Shown here piece after piece: positions 34,601 to 45,184 of a stretch of DNA of 64,000 nt. How positions within the stretch are numbered: position 1 is the stretch's first letter; each line of letters starts with the position of its first letter. Source of the DNA: Gracilariopsis chorda (lineage: Eukaryota > Rhodophyta > Florideophyceae > Gracilariales > Gracilariaceae); NCBI GenBank assembly GCA_003194525.1, contig NBIV01000046.1, forward strand, positions 310,001-374,000, given 5' to 3'. The notes beneath the pieces are model-generated. The model was not told the DNA's origin, did no database searches, and saw nothing but the letters and a program-made list of their open reading frames with translations. A program made the position numbers and the translations under genes.

Positions 34601-36947
34601 GCTTACTGCAAAGCGGTTGGATTGTGATGGTGCCATGGTGCGCGCATGGCGTCTGTAGAGCAATATCCCTAGATGGCAAATCCTCCCAAGGTGTTCGCAG
34701 CCTTGCTCTCTTGTGGGGTAGGCGCAGCGACAGAGCCCTCCGTACCACACAGTGTTCTGGTGTAAAACTGCGGAGGTTTTCGGATACACCGACGGAAATG
34801 ATACCTAGAATCGGGCTACACGCTGGTAAATGTAGTGCACAGGTGCCTGTGGGCGATGTTCCGGTCCACGCAGAATCCAGAAAAGGAAAAGGGAAAAAAG
34901 GGGAGAAACCAAACGGAAAGATATACGTGGGTGGGTCGAGCGGAAAGCTGAAAGAGACCTGGTGTTGGGGGGTGTTGCCTGTACAGCCAGCACGGCAAAA
35001 CGAAATAATGATTCGAATGGATATCTGATCCCACAATAGAAAGTAACCAAAACGGTAAAAACAGTGAAAAATGTGCGAACCCACGGGGTAAGACAGATCA
35101 GCGGTCCTTGGTGATGATTTGCAGGTGAGTATAATGAGACCTAACGCGGTGAAACCCCAGCAGAAGTTGATCACTTCGCGCAGGCGATAAACTCAGAGCA
35201 GAGTCACAGCATGTCTTTACTTCAGGGTGAAACCGCAAGCCCGTCCTCTCTTAAGCACTATTGTGTCACAATCAACTAAAATTACTACAACTATAGTGTG
35301 CCACATTGTGGTCCACACATTTGTGTCACTTGGCGGCACTGCCAGCCAAGGTACAAAACGACACGTGCGAATCATGCTAACCATGAATAATATCCGTACC
35401 CTTGCCACGCGTCCATCTGTTCCAGATACCACAGAAATAACCCACGAAGTCCCCAAAAATACCAATTAGAATTCATATGGAATTTCGCCTAATATTTCTG
35501 AGGGTCCACTCATACCTGAGTTGAACCGATGCCACGTCGGTATTTAATCATTCATGATCCAACTCGCCTAGAGGGTATGCGCGCACGCCTTGCTCTACGG
35601 CATTTGTGTGTTGGAGGCAGTGGAAGTCGGCGTCGGTGTTGGTTCTTTGTCGATGGAAGCTGGGGGTTGTAAGATATGTGTAGGATGGGCTCCAGTGTGG
35701 AGTATGTGGAGTATATGCGTACCGTTGTTGTCAGTTTTTGTTCCAGATATCACATCTGCTGGCGATGGAGGAGGGGGTAAGGCGAAGAGGTTGTAATGTA
35801 CGTTGGAAGTGGAGAAGAGGCCATAGAATATACATAGTGCTCGTATGTGGGTGGTGCTTGCGCATAGTCTGCTTGTGGCCGGCTTGGGGGTTTAGTACTT
35901 GAGATGGCGTCGATATTAACATTCTTCACGGGTGTCAATGGCTGGTATTCCAAATGATGTGTGAAAGCGACAAGGAATTTGTGCAGAGTTTAATCGTTTG
36001 TTATAGTTGTGGCAGCGGAACGGTCGATACGTTGGGCGGTTGTTTCTCCTTCCCTTGAAGCTGTAGTTCCCGGTGAAACTGGAGGGTGTGGTTGGTAGTT
36101 GTGTCGGGCCATGTACTATTTGGTACAGAGAATGAAGTTCTTAAAGCGTTCTGGTGAAATACTTGATAGACTCGAGCTTTGAGACAAAGAGTCGGCTTAG
36201 GTTGTAGTTTAGGGTTGCAAAAAGGAAGGCATAGTACTGTGCTCATAAAGTCGATGGAGTTGTATTTGTATGTTATTCTGGGTTGTTTTGCTGCAATTAT
36301 CTTCTGCCTCGTTTTTAAATAGAGTTTAATGAGTCATCAATGGTAATTTCTAGCGTATAATCGATACTTTTCGTCTCGGTTTAAAGGGATTTGTGATAAT
36401 CATTTTTCGAGTTGATGTGTTCTATTATCTATTGGACCAAGTCATATAGGATGGATCTGTGGTTTGAGATTAGTATCAGTCCGAGTATCTTGGTCGGCAC
36501 AGTGAACGTAGCACGGAAAGAACTTTGGACTTTTTGTTGGTGTATTAATCAAGATGAGTTCGGTTCTGTAGGGATCTGCTGTTTCCGGTCAAGTGAGAAT
36601 GGGATTCAATTGTAATAGCGGAAGTGTTTTGTGCTGCATACCACGGGCCATAACTGCGGGCATAAATTTCAAGTAGGCATGGTTGTTTTCCAGTATCCAG
36701 GATGAAGATATGTGTCGTTGGTGTGGATGTTGTGTCGAGTAGTGTGTAATTATTATCTTGATAAAGGAGTGCGTTGCAGATAAATTGTTCTGTGGGTTTG
36801 TCGAGGTATCAAATGTTCTTTTGTCTCTCTGAGTGTAGGCTGTGCGAGAATCCGTGCTGGTCTGTGTCGAGATTCATATGAGAGGGGAGGGTGGAAAGGA
36901 TGGGTTTGGTGGTGGTCTTGTGGCTACCTCGTCGGGACCATTAACTA
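28694..36947 (-). mobile_element. Decayed Ty1/copia retrotransposon, minus strand, with a probable nested insertion
   Basis: Reading the minus strand from high to low coordinates, copia pol pieces appear in order. The integrase zinc-binding region and core start at 34092-33766 (CSNCSHTKLRPSPHRR, then RSDICGPIKPTSTYGN). A proline-rich linker lies at ~31.5-30.7 kb. Reverse transcriptase is at 30139-29921 (EHFDIKPAFL, NKPAYVKQM). RNase H is at ~29390-29150 (IYEVNRLVPHMQNPQQH, then IIRYLRSTKTYRLVF, and a degraded Asp-Ala-Asp site). No frame is longer than ~200 codons, so it is dead. The distance from integrase to RT is ~3.6 kb, longer than usual, which suggests foreign DNA inside, probably 31.9-33.5 kb. 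Gag is not traceable in 34.2-36.9 kb. Confidence 0.78.
32114..32138. repeat. 10-bp GC-rich hairpin inside the copia remnant
   Basis: GTGCGACGGC at 32114-32123 is a perfect inverted repeat of 32129-32138, with loop gccct. It is followed by a second small stem (ccccaacctgggg). It lies at the left edge of the suspected nested insertion, just before a C/T-rich tract at 32340-32720. Confidence 0.7.
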
Positions 36948-37033
36948 TGAGAGTGAAGCTCTAACTCAACTTTACTTCGGTCTCGATTCTCGCTTGTCGT
37001 AAGTACTGGATATTTATACTGTAATGTTTGACA
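36948..37033 (-). repeat. Short LTR (5' LTR of the minus-strand copia element)
   Basis: This is the 86-bp partner of 28608-28693. On the minus strand it starts TGTCAAACATTAC and ends CTCTCA, and it has a good TATA-like site, AGTATAAATATCC, 14 bases in. That fits an LTR promoter. Flanking 5-bp sequences on the two outer sides do not match, so no target duplication is left. Confidence 0.7.
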
Positions 37034-37630
37034 GGCCCCATTTGTGCTTGTTCTGGCTCAAAGCACAAGTCTAGTGTCTATTCGACCAAGATGTTGACCC
37101 GTACGAGGCCAGCCGATCTGAGACTAGAAGTAAATAGAAACTTTGACTTCCGGCTCAGAAACAAAGAGTTTTTGAACTAGCGGGTCAAATTCGAAGAGTT
37201 GAAGCACAAACAAGCTATTTTAAACGGCTTGTTTGAGCTTAAATGCTTCAAAAACTGTACCAATAGGTATTTATAACATCTGAATTTAGTCCAATCAATT
37301 GAAAAGCTGTATTAAACATGAGTTCAAACCTCGCTGAGTTTCTTCAAACTCTAGAAATCCTTCGAGATCTCGACTGATTCTTGTAGTAATTATTTCTCAG
37401 AACGCATACGCATCCACTTGAACAACAAAAAGAATACGGTGACATCTGTTGAAGTAGTTGTTTTGCCATAGAAGTAATTAAGTCTTGCAAGTTTCATGAT
37501 GCACATTGAATCAGTAGGGTGCTTATGGTAATTGAACTTTTGCGTTTGTCAACAGCACGTAAAAGCTTTGAATTTAGATCAATAAACGAGGTTGACTCAT
37601 GTTTTTACGTCTTTGTTTACTTGGTTTATA
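37034..37630. other. A/T-rich spacer
   Basis: No gene is seen. A partial copy of the CTAGTGTCTATTCGACC repeat lies at 37071-37087. Imperfect self-complementary stretches built on acaaacaagc and gcttgtttga lie at ~37207-37240. Confidence 0.4.
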
Positions 37631-38660
37631 TCATAACACCGTGAAAGTCACGTAAATGCTCAAATAAACATTCTCTACCAGTTCCAATATGACACATATA
37701 AATGGAATCATTCTTGAAAGGAAAACAATCGGAACAAATATCTTTGACCTCTTCGCTGATTTGCAGTTGTTGCAGCGTCCTTGGTAAAGTGCCATTGTAT
37801 CGGTACCATTACTTTTCTTACGCTTACGACTACCTTGCATCAAATGAATGCCAGTATCAGCTCTTTTTGTAGCGAACTCGACATCATCCAAAATTTGATT
37901 GGTTCGATCTATAAGCCCAGTTGTATCCCAGGTATTCACGATCAACTCATCTGCCAGTTTCGTATAGAATGTACTCGGATTGAGTTTACATCGTCCTTCT
38001 TTAGCTGAATTGAATATATATTCCACGCGTCAACCATGCACATTGCCAAAAGCGAGCAATTAACCCTCAAATACCATTTCTTAACTTCTATTTTCTTCTG
38101 AAGTTTGAGGTCATCTTGGCGGCACCAATTGTGCCGATCAATCATCGAATAGCACTCATATTACTCTTTGCATACTTCTGAAATAGGTGTTTCAAACTCC
38201 ACAATGTTGGTGCTGTTGTCAACTTTCCTCCAACGCTTTTTCAAGATTAGAGTAGCAGAATTTGTGGTTCTATAAGTAGATATAAAATCCCTTCGATCTC
38301 TGTCCACCCATAAAACTGCCATGAGATTTGTGTTAACCAAATTTCCCTTCAATAGAAGCGTAACGTGGTCTCCCCTTTGAGCAAATGTCAATTCTGACAA
38401 ACATTTCATAAACATTATGTAGTGGCAGTCTTTACAACTCCTGTAAATCTTAACCCCTTTTGAAATAAAGAAATTGCAGTTTGGACAAAAAAATCCTTTC
38501 AGTTCCAAACCAAAGCTCAAACAGTCGCAGAAGAACAGCAATTCCATGCTGATGATTCTCAGAGACCGAAGATTTTGAGTTGTTTTCTGAACCCATATTG
38601 AGTTCAATTCTCATCAGAATACCGCTTTCTCCGCAACAATTTATTTTATCTAACATCCTT
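37631..38660 (-). mobile_element. piggyBac-like (DDE_Tnp_1_7) transposase remnant
   Basis: Minus-strand frames 38656-38450, 38607-38161, 38145-37942 and 38026-37631 read on from one another. Landmarks of the piggyBac-type fold appear in order: LMAVLWVDRDRRDFISTY, the usual W-x-D-x(R/K)-x-V-x-(L/I)-ST position; then SMIDRHNWCRQDDLKLQKK, matching the N-x-VD-x-x-D/H motif; then a Cys-rich C-terminal zinc-ribbon-like part with YQGRCNNCKSAKRSK. Three or more frame changes make it inactive. An acidic frame pair at 39618-39302 could be its N-terminus. No TTAA-flanked ends were located. Confidence 0.6.
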
Positions 38661-39912
38661 TCTCGGGTTTGCGATCCAGTGCTCTGTAATGCAAGAGGCC
38701 AACTTCAACCCAGTCCCCACCAAGCCTCTACCAACGTGACATGCTTTTCTCAACACAGAGAGGGTGCGACGGAGTGACGAATGTTCGGCGATGGTTGTCA
38801 CCTGCTTTCACACAATCGGTGACGAGCTTCCAACGAGCAACTCCGTATTCGTGGCGCTTTTAATCTCCGCCTAGTAGTCTCAAATCTGTTCCTTGACTTA
38901 TTTTTTCCAAGATCAGGGGATACTAAATACCGCTACTGAGAATTGTGACCCCACAAATCACGCCTGTCTGACACTTTAATCGATTCATATAAACGAGATT
39001 GACAAACAACGTTAGAATCTATCCTTCACCAGTTCTCAAAGAACCTTTGCGAAAAAGAACATCATGGGTTCTACACAAAATCAATTTTAGATAAGTGTTT
39101 AGAAACGTTCATATAAAGATGTCTAATGGCATGAAATTATTCAAAGCGTGACAGACAGTAATCAAGTTTCCGGCTGGCCCGATGACTTTACATTGATAAA
39201 GTTGCACAACTCAATTCAAGGGCGTCGAAAAATCAGAAATTATCCACTTTCGGTCATCGAAATCGACTGATTGTCGCCTGCAACTTCAAAGTCGGTGAAA
39301 CTTATGTTCTGTGAAATAAGTCAGCGTTACGTTCTGTCACGGTCAAATCTTCATTGTTCGGGTCATCAGAATTGTTGTTTTCATCACAAGTGCTAGTGCT
39401 ACTTCCTGGACCTTCTGTCGGTTTTTTTCTGTGGTTAGCACAATTGGCCTCTTGTAACGTTGCGGAGGTGCAAGGCTCACTGTTCGGTTTGGCATAGTAG
39501 TTAAAACAAAACAATTATCATTGATCGAATTATATTGTTTAATTTGACAGTTTTCACGTCTGTGACAGTACCATTGATCATTGGTGTCTTCCAAAGAGAT
39601 CCAAGAAAACGTTTGCATTTAGAAACTGAAGTCACAAGTGGATTACGTGTTTGAACACGGCAGCCAACGTTGCAGCGCATATTACAGTGCGCGAAACGAT
39701 AATAAATACACCCTGCTCTGCTTTCTTTCTCGCCACATACCAGACCATTCTAGCACTCCCAACCAGAAACCTAGGTAGTGAATAGGTAGATATAAAAACC
39801 CCCGGTCGCCTGTCGAGCACGTACACCTGATCTGTACTTATAGCTACAAAACAGTTATAAATACACGAAACAACAATAAATACACTTTACTTCACGTGAA
39901 TCTACGCATAGC
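38661..39912. other. Spacer between two dead transposases
   Basis: The minus-strand frames at 39618-39343 and 39514-39302 encode Ser/Asn/Asp-rich low-complexity sequence (ENNNSDDPNNEDLT) and may be the piggyBac-like N-terminus. Nothing else is recognised. Confidence 0.35.
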
Positions 39913-40778
39913 TCAGTACTTAGTAGCACCCCACTTCTTATCCATAACAGCAAGGAGACTTCTCGGTATAGACCTGTACAGCTGTTGAAGGTAATCTCCA
40001 GCTATATCGTCCCATAAAGCAGTTATAGCGTCCTTAAGATCAGTTACATTATTGTAATGCTTGCCAAGTGCATAAATACCCCTAGCCATAAGTCCCTACA
40101 CATTTTCAATAAAGTTCAAATCCGAGGACTTTGCAGGCCACGGTAGAACGCGTATATTATTGTTACGCAGCCAGTTCCTTGTGTAGATAGAGGTATGTAT
40201 GGAAGCATTATCCTGTTGAAAGTGCCAGGGCCGTTCTTCACTGAAGACATAACCTACCCATGGTAGTACATTAGACTCTAGTCCATCACAGTACTTTGTA
40301 GAATTATGATCTCCAGTAGTAGAAACCAAAGAACAGACTCCTTAGAAAGATATTTCTCCCCATATCATAACCGAATCTTCTCCATTTGACGCTTAGAAAA
40401 TCATCGAGGTTCCTTCCGAAGATCAGGTCAGTGATATGCGAATCCATCCGGTACATCTAAATTAAACTTCTTCTCATCGCTCAAAATTACCTTGCACCAG
40501 AAAGAGTGCCCACGAGATATATTAAGACGGGCGTATTCTATGCATGCAGTTTTATGCTTCTGAGTCATTAATAGACCGGTTTCTATTTTGAGATATTGAA
40601 GATGTTCACATTGAAATATTAATTGCTAAACTCTCCGCACTCCGATGGGTAAATTAAGCGAAGATTTTAGTTAAGAAGCAGATTGAATGGCTTTGGAAGC
40701 TTGCTTTAGTACTGCTATCTTCTGTTGCAATGACATCTTGAACTTTTTCCTGACGTTTCCATGCGGTTTGGATGTCAT
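39913..40778 (-). mobile_element. Tc1/mariner transposase remnant
   Basis: The minus strand from the ATG at 40778 to the TGA at 39915-39913 reads as a ~285-residue Tc1-type transposase broken by several in-frame stops. Landmarks are MSLQQKIAVLKQASKAI (helix-turn-helix start), VILSDEKKFNLDVPDGF (first catalytic Asp), WHFQQDNASIHTS (second Asp), LPWPAKSSDLNFIENV followed by a stop where Trp is normal, and the C-terminal LRDAITALWDDI-like segment ending in KKWGATKY. The order, spacing and total length fit Tc1/mariner. The reading frame is almost free of shifts, so decay is mostly by point mutation. Terminal inverted repeats were not found. Confidence 0.85.
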
Positions 40779-41918
40779 TTTGCGTCTCAGTGCTGATTGT
40801 ACTGCTCCTAAATAGCGGTAGATACCGTCAGCAGTTTGTTGAAGAGACATTTTTCATGTCCCAGGGCATGAATCTGGCCGATTTTGAACTCAGAAAGACA
40901 AGGGCCTTTAGCCATGTTTGGTTTGCCAACAAACCGGGCAAAAATTGTCAAGATGTCGCACAGAACTGTTTATTTGATGGTAGTAAGTATGTAGGCAATG
41001 GCTAAGGTGGTTTGAATATGGCGCGGTGTTTGTTTTGTGTATTTTTTTGTTCCCTGTATTTGTTTTTTTTTGGATTTATTACTGTTTCGTAGGGTGTAGG
41101 GAAGTTTTTTATATTGGTAAAGTGACATTCTGCTTTGTGCAAATTAGTGAGCTACATCGTTCGTTTAGGAGTAAATATCCTCTACATTTACTAAGGCTAC
41201 ATGGTCACAAACGGAGAGAAAGACGCAACGTCTTTAAGAGTGCTGCGTGTATTTAATGTTATTTCGCGGACTATAGATACAGTTGTCACGGTGATGGTTT
41301 TTTTGGAAGTTGGCGACGTTGAAGCGGTTGAATGTAAACTTGATGAGAGTATTGACTGGCACTTCAGCTCTGCCGGAGTAAACAAGACTTAAAACTACGT
41401 CGTGGACTAAGAATCTTCAGAAAATATCCTTGTTTACAAAATTTGTTAGGCAATCAATTTTGGCCTCATATGAGGCCATTGGTCGAATACACACTAGTCG
41501 ACTGTTTATCATATATAATACGCACACGTGGCCCTGAATGGATGGGATTTCAGCAGATCCGTGGGAGCTACCAAAAATTATGTGAAAATTGCGCACTGGT
41601 TGCAGAGCCACAAAGGACTTTGGATCTTCGGTTGAAGTCAAACAGTTTCAGTTTGCGCGAACTGTACTGCTCCGCAGGACAAAATATCTGCCATTGGCCA
41701 TTCAATGGCTGTGAAGCCATCTGCGATCTTTGCTATATCTACGTGAGTGCTCCTTTTTTTCATCACAAGACCCGTCACGCCATGCACCCACGTGGGCGGT
41801 GCTGCGAAAGCTTCTGAGCTCTTCCAGCGATACCTTTTTTTTCGCTGTGCACTCAGGAGGTGCCTATTCCCGTCCACAGTGATCGTTCGACTTTGTTCAT
41901 CTGACACAAACCGCTAAG
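40779..41918. other. Spacer and promoter region of the DUF3598-like gene
   Basis: No gene is supported. T-rich stretches lie at 41035-41110. The second copy of the palindrome-centred repeat is at 41445-41497. The last ~100 bp before 41919 is the probable leader of the plus-strand gene. Confidence 0.4.
41445..41497 (-). repeat. Dispersed repeat with a 16-bp perfect palindrome, copy 2
   Basis: It contains the perfect palindrome GGCCTCATATGAGGCC at 41462-41477. Its reverse complement aligns with 13558-13610 from CTAGTGT through the palindrome and beyond. The two palindromes differ by compensating changes (GACC/GGTC against GGCC/GGCC), so the symmetry is kept. Confidence 0.6.
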
Positions 41919-42881
41919 ATGCCCATCTTCGCGTTTTCATCACCAGGTACCACCAGCCTTTTCAAGGTGAAGCATGCAGCCGCCTTGACGCACAGGCCCA
42001 ATTTGGCTGTACCGCGGGTGCCAAAGTCGCGAAGAACTGTAGTATGCTCTGTCACAGTCGACAACGAAGTGATTACCTCGTTTGCTGAACAAATCAAAGG
42101 CGAGTGGACAGGATACGAAGGCAACTTTCACAGCGAAACCGGAAAAGTTCTACCGGTACCAGATTTCTACATCCCAGAAGAGTTTTCACAGTGGGGTCTT
42201 ACTCCGTTAGGATTTGAAAGTAATCACTCCATCACAGTGCGAAGTGACAAGTTGTACAGAAAGTTCTTCCGTGTTTTGCCGACCGTATCGTTGTTTGCGG
42301 ACCATGTGGACGCGGAGGAAGATTTCCGGTGCGACACTATTGGGGATGGACTCACTGTTTATGCGGATGGCAGCTTTGTGAACGGCGCAAACAAGGTGGC
42401 CATTAAGAAAAGCAAGCTGGAGCGAGCACCTCGCGTAGAATTCCGCTTGCCCCATCCGCTGGAAGAGAAGCAAGCGGCGCATATAACGCTGCAAATCGAC
42501 TTTGAATCTGCGAACATGGTGCACGATATCCGCGCCGTGCTGGAGAAATGGTCGTGTATTTATTGCGATGGAGCTGACATGGAGGGCTCTTCTGGGTATG
42601 TTGAAGGATGGGTTGTGGGAACTCCTGGCAGTGCGCAGGACTTGACGGGGATATGGCGGCGCGGCGAAGATGTGTTTGAGCGAGTGGATGGTAGCGAGTT
42701 TGAGGGCGGGAATGTGTTCTTGCCGGAGGGAATTGACGTCGCTTTTGAGAAGAGGGCGGATGGCGGCCGAACTGCAAGGGCGGCCTGGCGAGTCGGTCAT
42801 CGGCGTATCGGGTTACAACGGCTGTTTGACAGGGAGGGAAATGTTGTGGGCAACGAACGGTTTGTGGAGCAGCGTGAATGA
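41919..42881 (+). CDS. Plastid-directed DUF3598-like (lipocalin-fold) protein
   Basis: This is an intact frame of 320 codons from the ATG at 41919. The first ~45 residues are rich in Ser, Ala, Arg and Thr with few acidic residues, as expected for a plastid transit peptide. The body begins FAEQIKGEWTGYEGNF, then PDFYIPEEFSQWGL, FRVLPTVSLFADHVDAEED and GDGLTVYADGSFV. It resembles the DUF3598 family of cyanobacteria and plastids, which has two beta-barrel lipocalin-like halves, and weakly the CpeS/CpeT bilin lyases. The W-x-G-x-Y/F-x-x-F start and the 'LPTV' and 'ADGS' blocks are the main support. The function of the family is not established; pigment or lipid binding is a guess. It is convergent with the SET gene. 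Confidence 0.55.
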   Translation: MPIFAFSSPGTTSLFKVKHAAALTHRPNLAVPRVPKSRRTVVCSVTVDNEVITSFAEQIKGEWTGYEGNFHSETGKVLPVPDFYIPEEFSQWGLTPLGFESNHSITVRSDKLYRKFFRVLPTVSLFADHVDAEEDFRCDTIGDGLTVYADGSFVNGANKVAIKKSKLERAPRVEFRLPHPLEEKQAAHITLQIDFESANMVHDIRAVLEKWSCIYCDGADMEGSSGYVEGWVVGTPGSAQDLTGIWRRGEDVFERVDGSEFEGGNVFLPEGIDVAFEKRADGGRTARAAWRVGHRRIGLQRLFDREGNVVGNERFVEQRE

Positions 42882-43423
42882 CGGGGGGTTGTTGAGTGGG
42901 AGCATCGAAGTGGACGGAGGTGGAGACAGCTGATGAAAGCGGATACGCACGCGTGTCACGGTGCAGACTTGTGTCGGGAAGATGACTGTACAGCAGCTTT
43001 TGGGTGGCTCACATGCCGTTGCATGCGCTGTTCGCAAGACGGTGCGAGGAAGGAAACGGTGTGAGATTAGTTTTTTTTTCTTTTACCGCGATGAATGCAA
43101 CACCATCCGAACATAGAAAGGTGTCGAAACGTCAAGCGACGCGCCCTTGTTGCCGAAAGCGCACAGGTGTCATCCCATGATGGCAGTTTGTAAGATGTTA
43201 TACCTTCGTAGCTACTCCCAACAAGGGAAGCACACATAGATACGCTCTCCATCAAGACCAAGAAAGTAGCAGAACACGAAGGGTTAGCAAGGCACCAAAG
43301 GTGAACTCGTCTTACTAAAGAGTAGCAATGGGCGGCAACGCGATGCAGAAGAAAAACAAAAAAAGACAAAAAAAAAATGGATAGGCTGCACGGGCTATCA
43401 CTTTAGTACGTTGGGCACGGTGG
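42882..43423. other. Convergent 3' intergenic region
   Basis: It lies between the stops of the DUF3598-like (+) and SET (-) genes. It has T- and A-runs near 43070-43080 and 43350-43377 that could belong to the 3' ends. No gene is seen. Confidence 0.4.
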
Positions 43424-44761
43424 TTAGCTTGAGGAGCAGTTAGGCGGGGAGGAGGAGTGAGGCGAAGGGTGTGCATCGATTTGTTCCAAGTGACGTTGCA
43501 AATGTGCGACGCGTTCAGAACAGGCGTCGACAATAGCCATGTGAGATGTGATATAATGGGCACAAAAGTGCACAAACTGATCATGCGCGCCTTCAAAGAC
43601 GCGCGTGATGCGCAGCGCGTCCAGCAGAGAGCGCAGATATTGCAAGACGCCTCGTTCATTCCGGTCGGACACCAGCTTGGTAAAATCTGTGGTGGCGGCT
43701 TGAGATCGCTCCTCGTCGTTGAGGACGATGATTCGCAGGGCGATCAACATCTCCTGCGGCAGGGGGTCACCGAGCGTTAGAGTAAAGTCGAGATCGGTGT
43801 AGCCGAGCGCAAGGTGCAGTACCAGTGTAGTGGCAACCATAGTTTGTTCAGGCGCTTGCAAAGAGACGTCAATACCGTCATCGGGGTTATCTGCGAGTGC
43901 GAAGCCGTAGTGCAGCAGCAGTTGCCAGTTCTTCAAGGCTCCGTACGAAATGCAAATCTGCTCGCCGGGCGCAATTGGGCGGGAGGCGTACAGCTCCAGA
44001 CCGATGGTAGGGTCGTGTTGAAATGCATAACCGCGGACTTTTGCGTTGCACAATTGGGTATGCGCGGGAGCATGATTAGCCATATCGGCGAACGGAGCGA
44101 GCATGGTAAGGTGTTGAATGCGGAATGAGCGCGATTCAATAACGCTATGGGCGTATTGAAACAAGTGGAATGTGCATATGTGCGGCGGAAACAAGCGCGG
44201 ATAGGCGCGAACTGCATAGGGGATGAACCAGGAGTGGTACATTTCGGTGAGCTCTGCACGAAGCTTGAGAATTAGGGGGTAGATGGGGGTGTCGTAGAGC
44301 AGATCTGTGACGCGCTCCAACGGAAGGGTGAGGGGGGTGTCGAGACGAGAGGGCAGGGTTTGAATCCAGGGGCGGAAGAAGGAGCGCTGTTGATCGGCGA
44401 GTTGCAGCAGCACGAAGAGCAATAAGACGGCGTTGTCGCCGGTGGCATCGGGCAGGCGCTGGTGCAAATTGTCGCGACGCACGGCGCGCATGATGTCGGG
44501 AATGGGGAAGGCAAGCGCGGCGGCGGCGCAGCATATGAGGTGCGACGGCGGGATTCTGAGCAAGGGCTGCGAGGGGGTGAAGGACTGGGCGGCGCGCAGT
44601 TCGCGCAGGTCGGCGGTGTGGGGGTGGAGGCGGAGAAGAAGGGGGGAGGCGACGGGACGCAGCCAGTCGCGCAGGGCGGCGAGATGGGCCACATGCGCGG
44701 GCTGCGGCGGACGCACCATGGCGGGGGTGGGGGAGAAGGTGGGGCGATTGAAAGCGATCAT
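43424..44761 (-). CDS. SET-domain methyltransferase, Rubisco-LSMT/SETD3-like
   Basis: This is an intact 445-codon frame from the ATG at 44761. It has the split SET arrangement of plant Rubisco large-subunit methyltransferase and SETD3/SETD6 proteins. SET blocks include the MLAPFADMANHAP motif near residue 220 (NH of the cofactor site), GLELYASRPIAPGEQICISYG near 255-271 with the catalytic-tyrosine SYG motif, and LLLHYGFALADNPDD directly after it. That last segment is typical of the SET to Rubisco-substrate-binding junction. The C-terminal ~150 residues are helical and fit the substrate-binding lobe (LRSLLDALRITRVFEGAHDQ). The target may be Rubisco, an aldolase, actin or a ribosomal protein; the sequence alone cannot tell. 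The N-terminus lacks a clear transit peptide. Confidence 0.85.
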   Translation of the reverse strand: MIAFNRPTFSPTPAMVRPPQPAHVAHLAALRDWLRPVASPLLLRLHPHTADLRELRAAQSFTPSQPLLRIPPSHLICCAAAALAFPIPDIMRAVRRDNLHQRLPDATGDNAVLLLFVLLQLADQQRSFFRPWIQTLPSRLDTPLTLPLERVTDLLYDTPIYPLILKLRAELTEMYHSWFIPYAVRAYPRLFPPHICTFHLFQYAHSVIESRSFRIQHLTMLAPFADMANHAPAHTQLCNAKVRGYAFQHDPTIGLELYASRPIAPGEQICISYGALKNWQLLLHYGFALADNPDDGIDVSLQAPEQTMVATTLVLHLALGYTDLDFTLTLGDPLPQEMLIALRIIVLNDEERSQAATTDFTKLVSDRNERGVLQYLRSLLDALRITRVFEGAHDQFVHFCAHYITSHMAIVDACSERVAHLQRHLEQIDAHPSPHSSSPPNCSSS

Positions 44762-45184
44762 TGCTTCCCGTCCGCGCCTCCGTTCCGCACCGCCATGCTA
44801 ACCAACACTGGCTACTGTACCGAACGCGCTACACATGTAAACGGATTGCTATGTAGATATACCAACGGCAGCAGCCGTACATAGTAGAATCTACTAAGTA
44901 GATACACACTTGCGCTGTTTGCTGTAAACATTTTGTGTGTCCACACCGTTGCTCACATCAAGGCGTTGACGTCTTGTAAGTTACCCTGGTACCCGTACTT
45001 TCTTCGCCAGCTGTGTCCATACACTACTCGTCAACATGAACGGTTACAGTTAAATGCTAGCGCTGCACTTAGCTACCTTGGCAGCTTCTCATTGCTAACT
45101 CTTTCAAAAACGCAACGTCTTCACCAAGTGCTCATCCCCCGTCACTGTTTCATGTCTCGCTGCTTCGCGTGTCGGCCCCCTCGG
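44762..45184. other. Short intergenic region upstream of the SET gene
   Basis: No gene is seen. It contains a TGTAGATA site at 44852-44859 and a small inverted repeat (gaatctactaagtagata) at ~44886-44903. It serves as the SET gene promoter and the 3' end of the next minus-strand gene. Confidence 0.4.

Noticed and set aside
34590-35174. 194-codon minus-strand frame inside the copia remnant
   Set aside because: It has no recognisable gag motif and overlaps an equally long plus-strand frame. Too weak to call separately.
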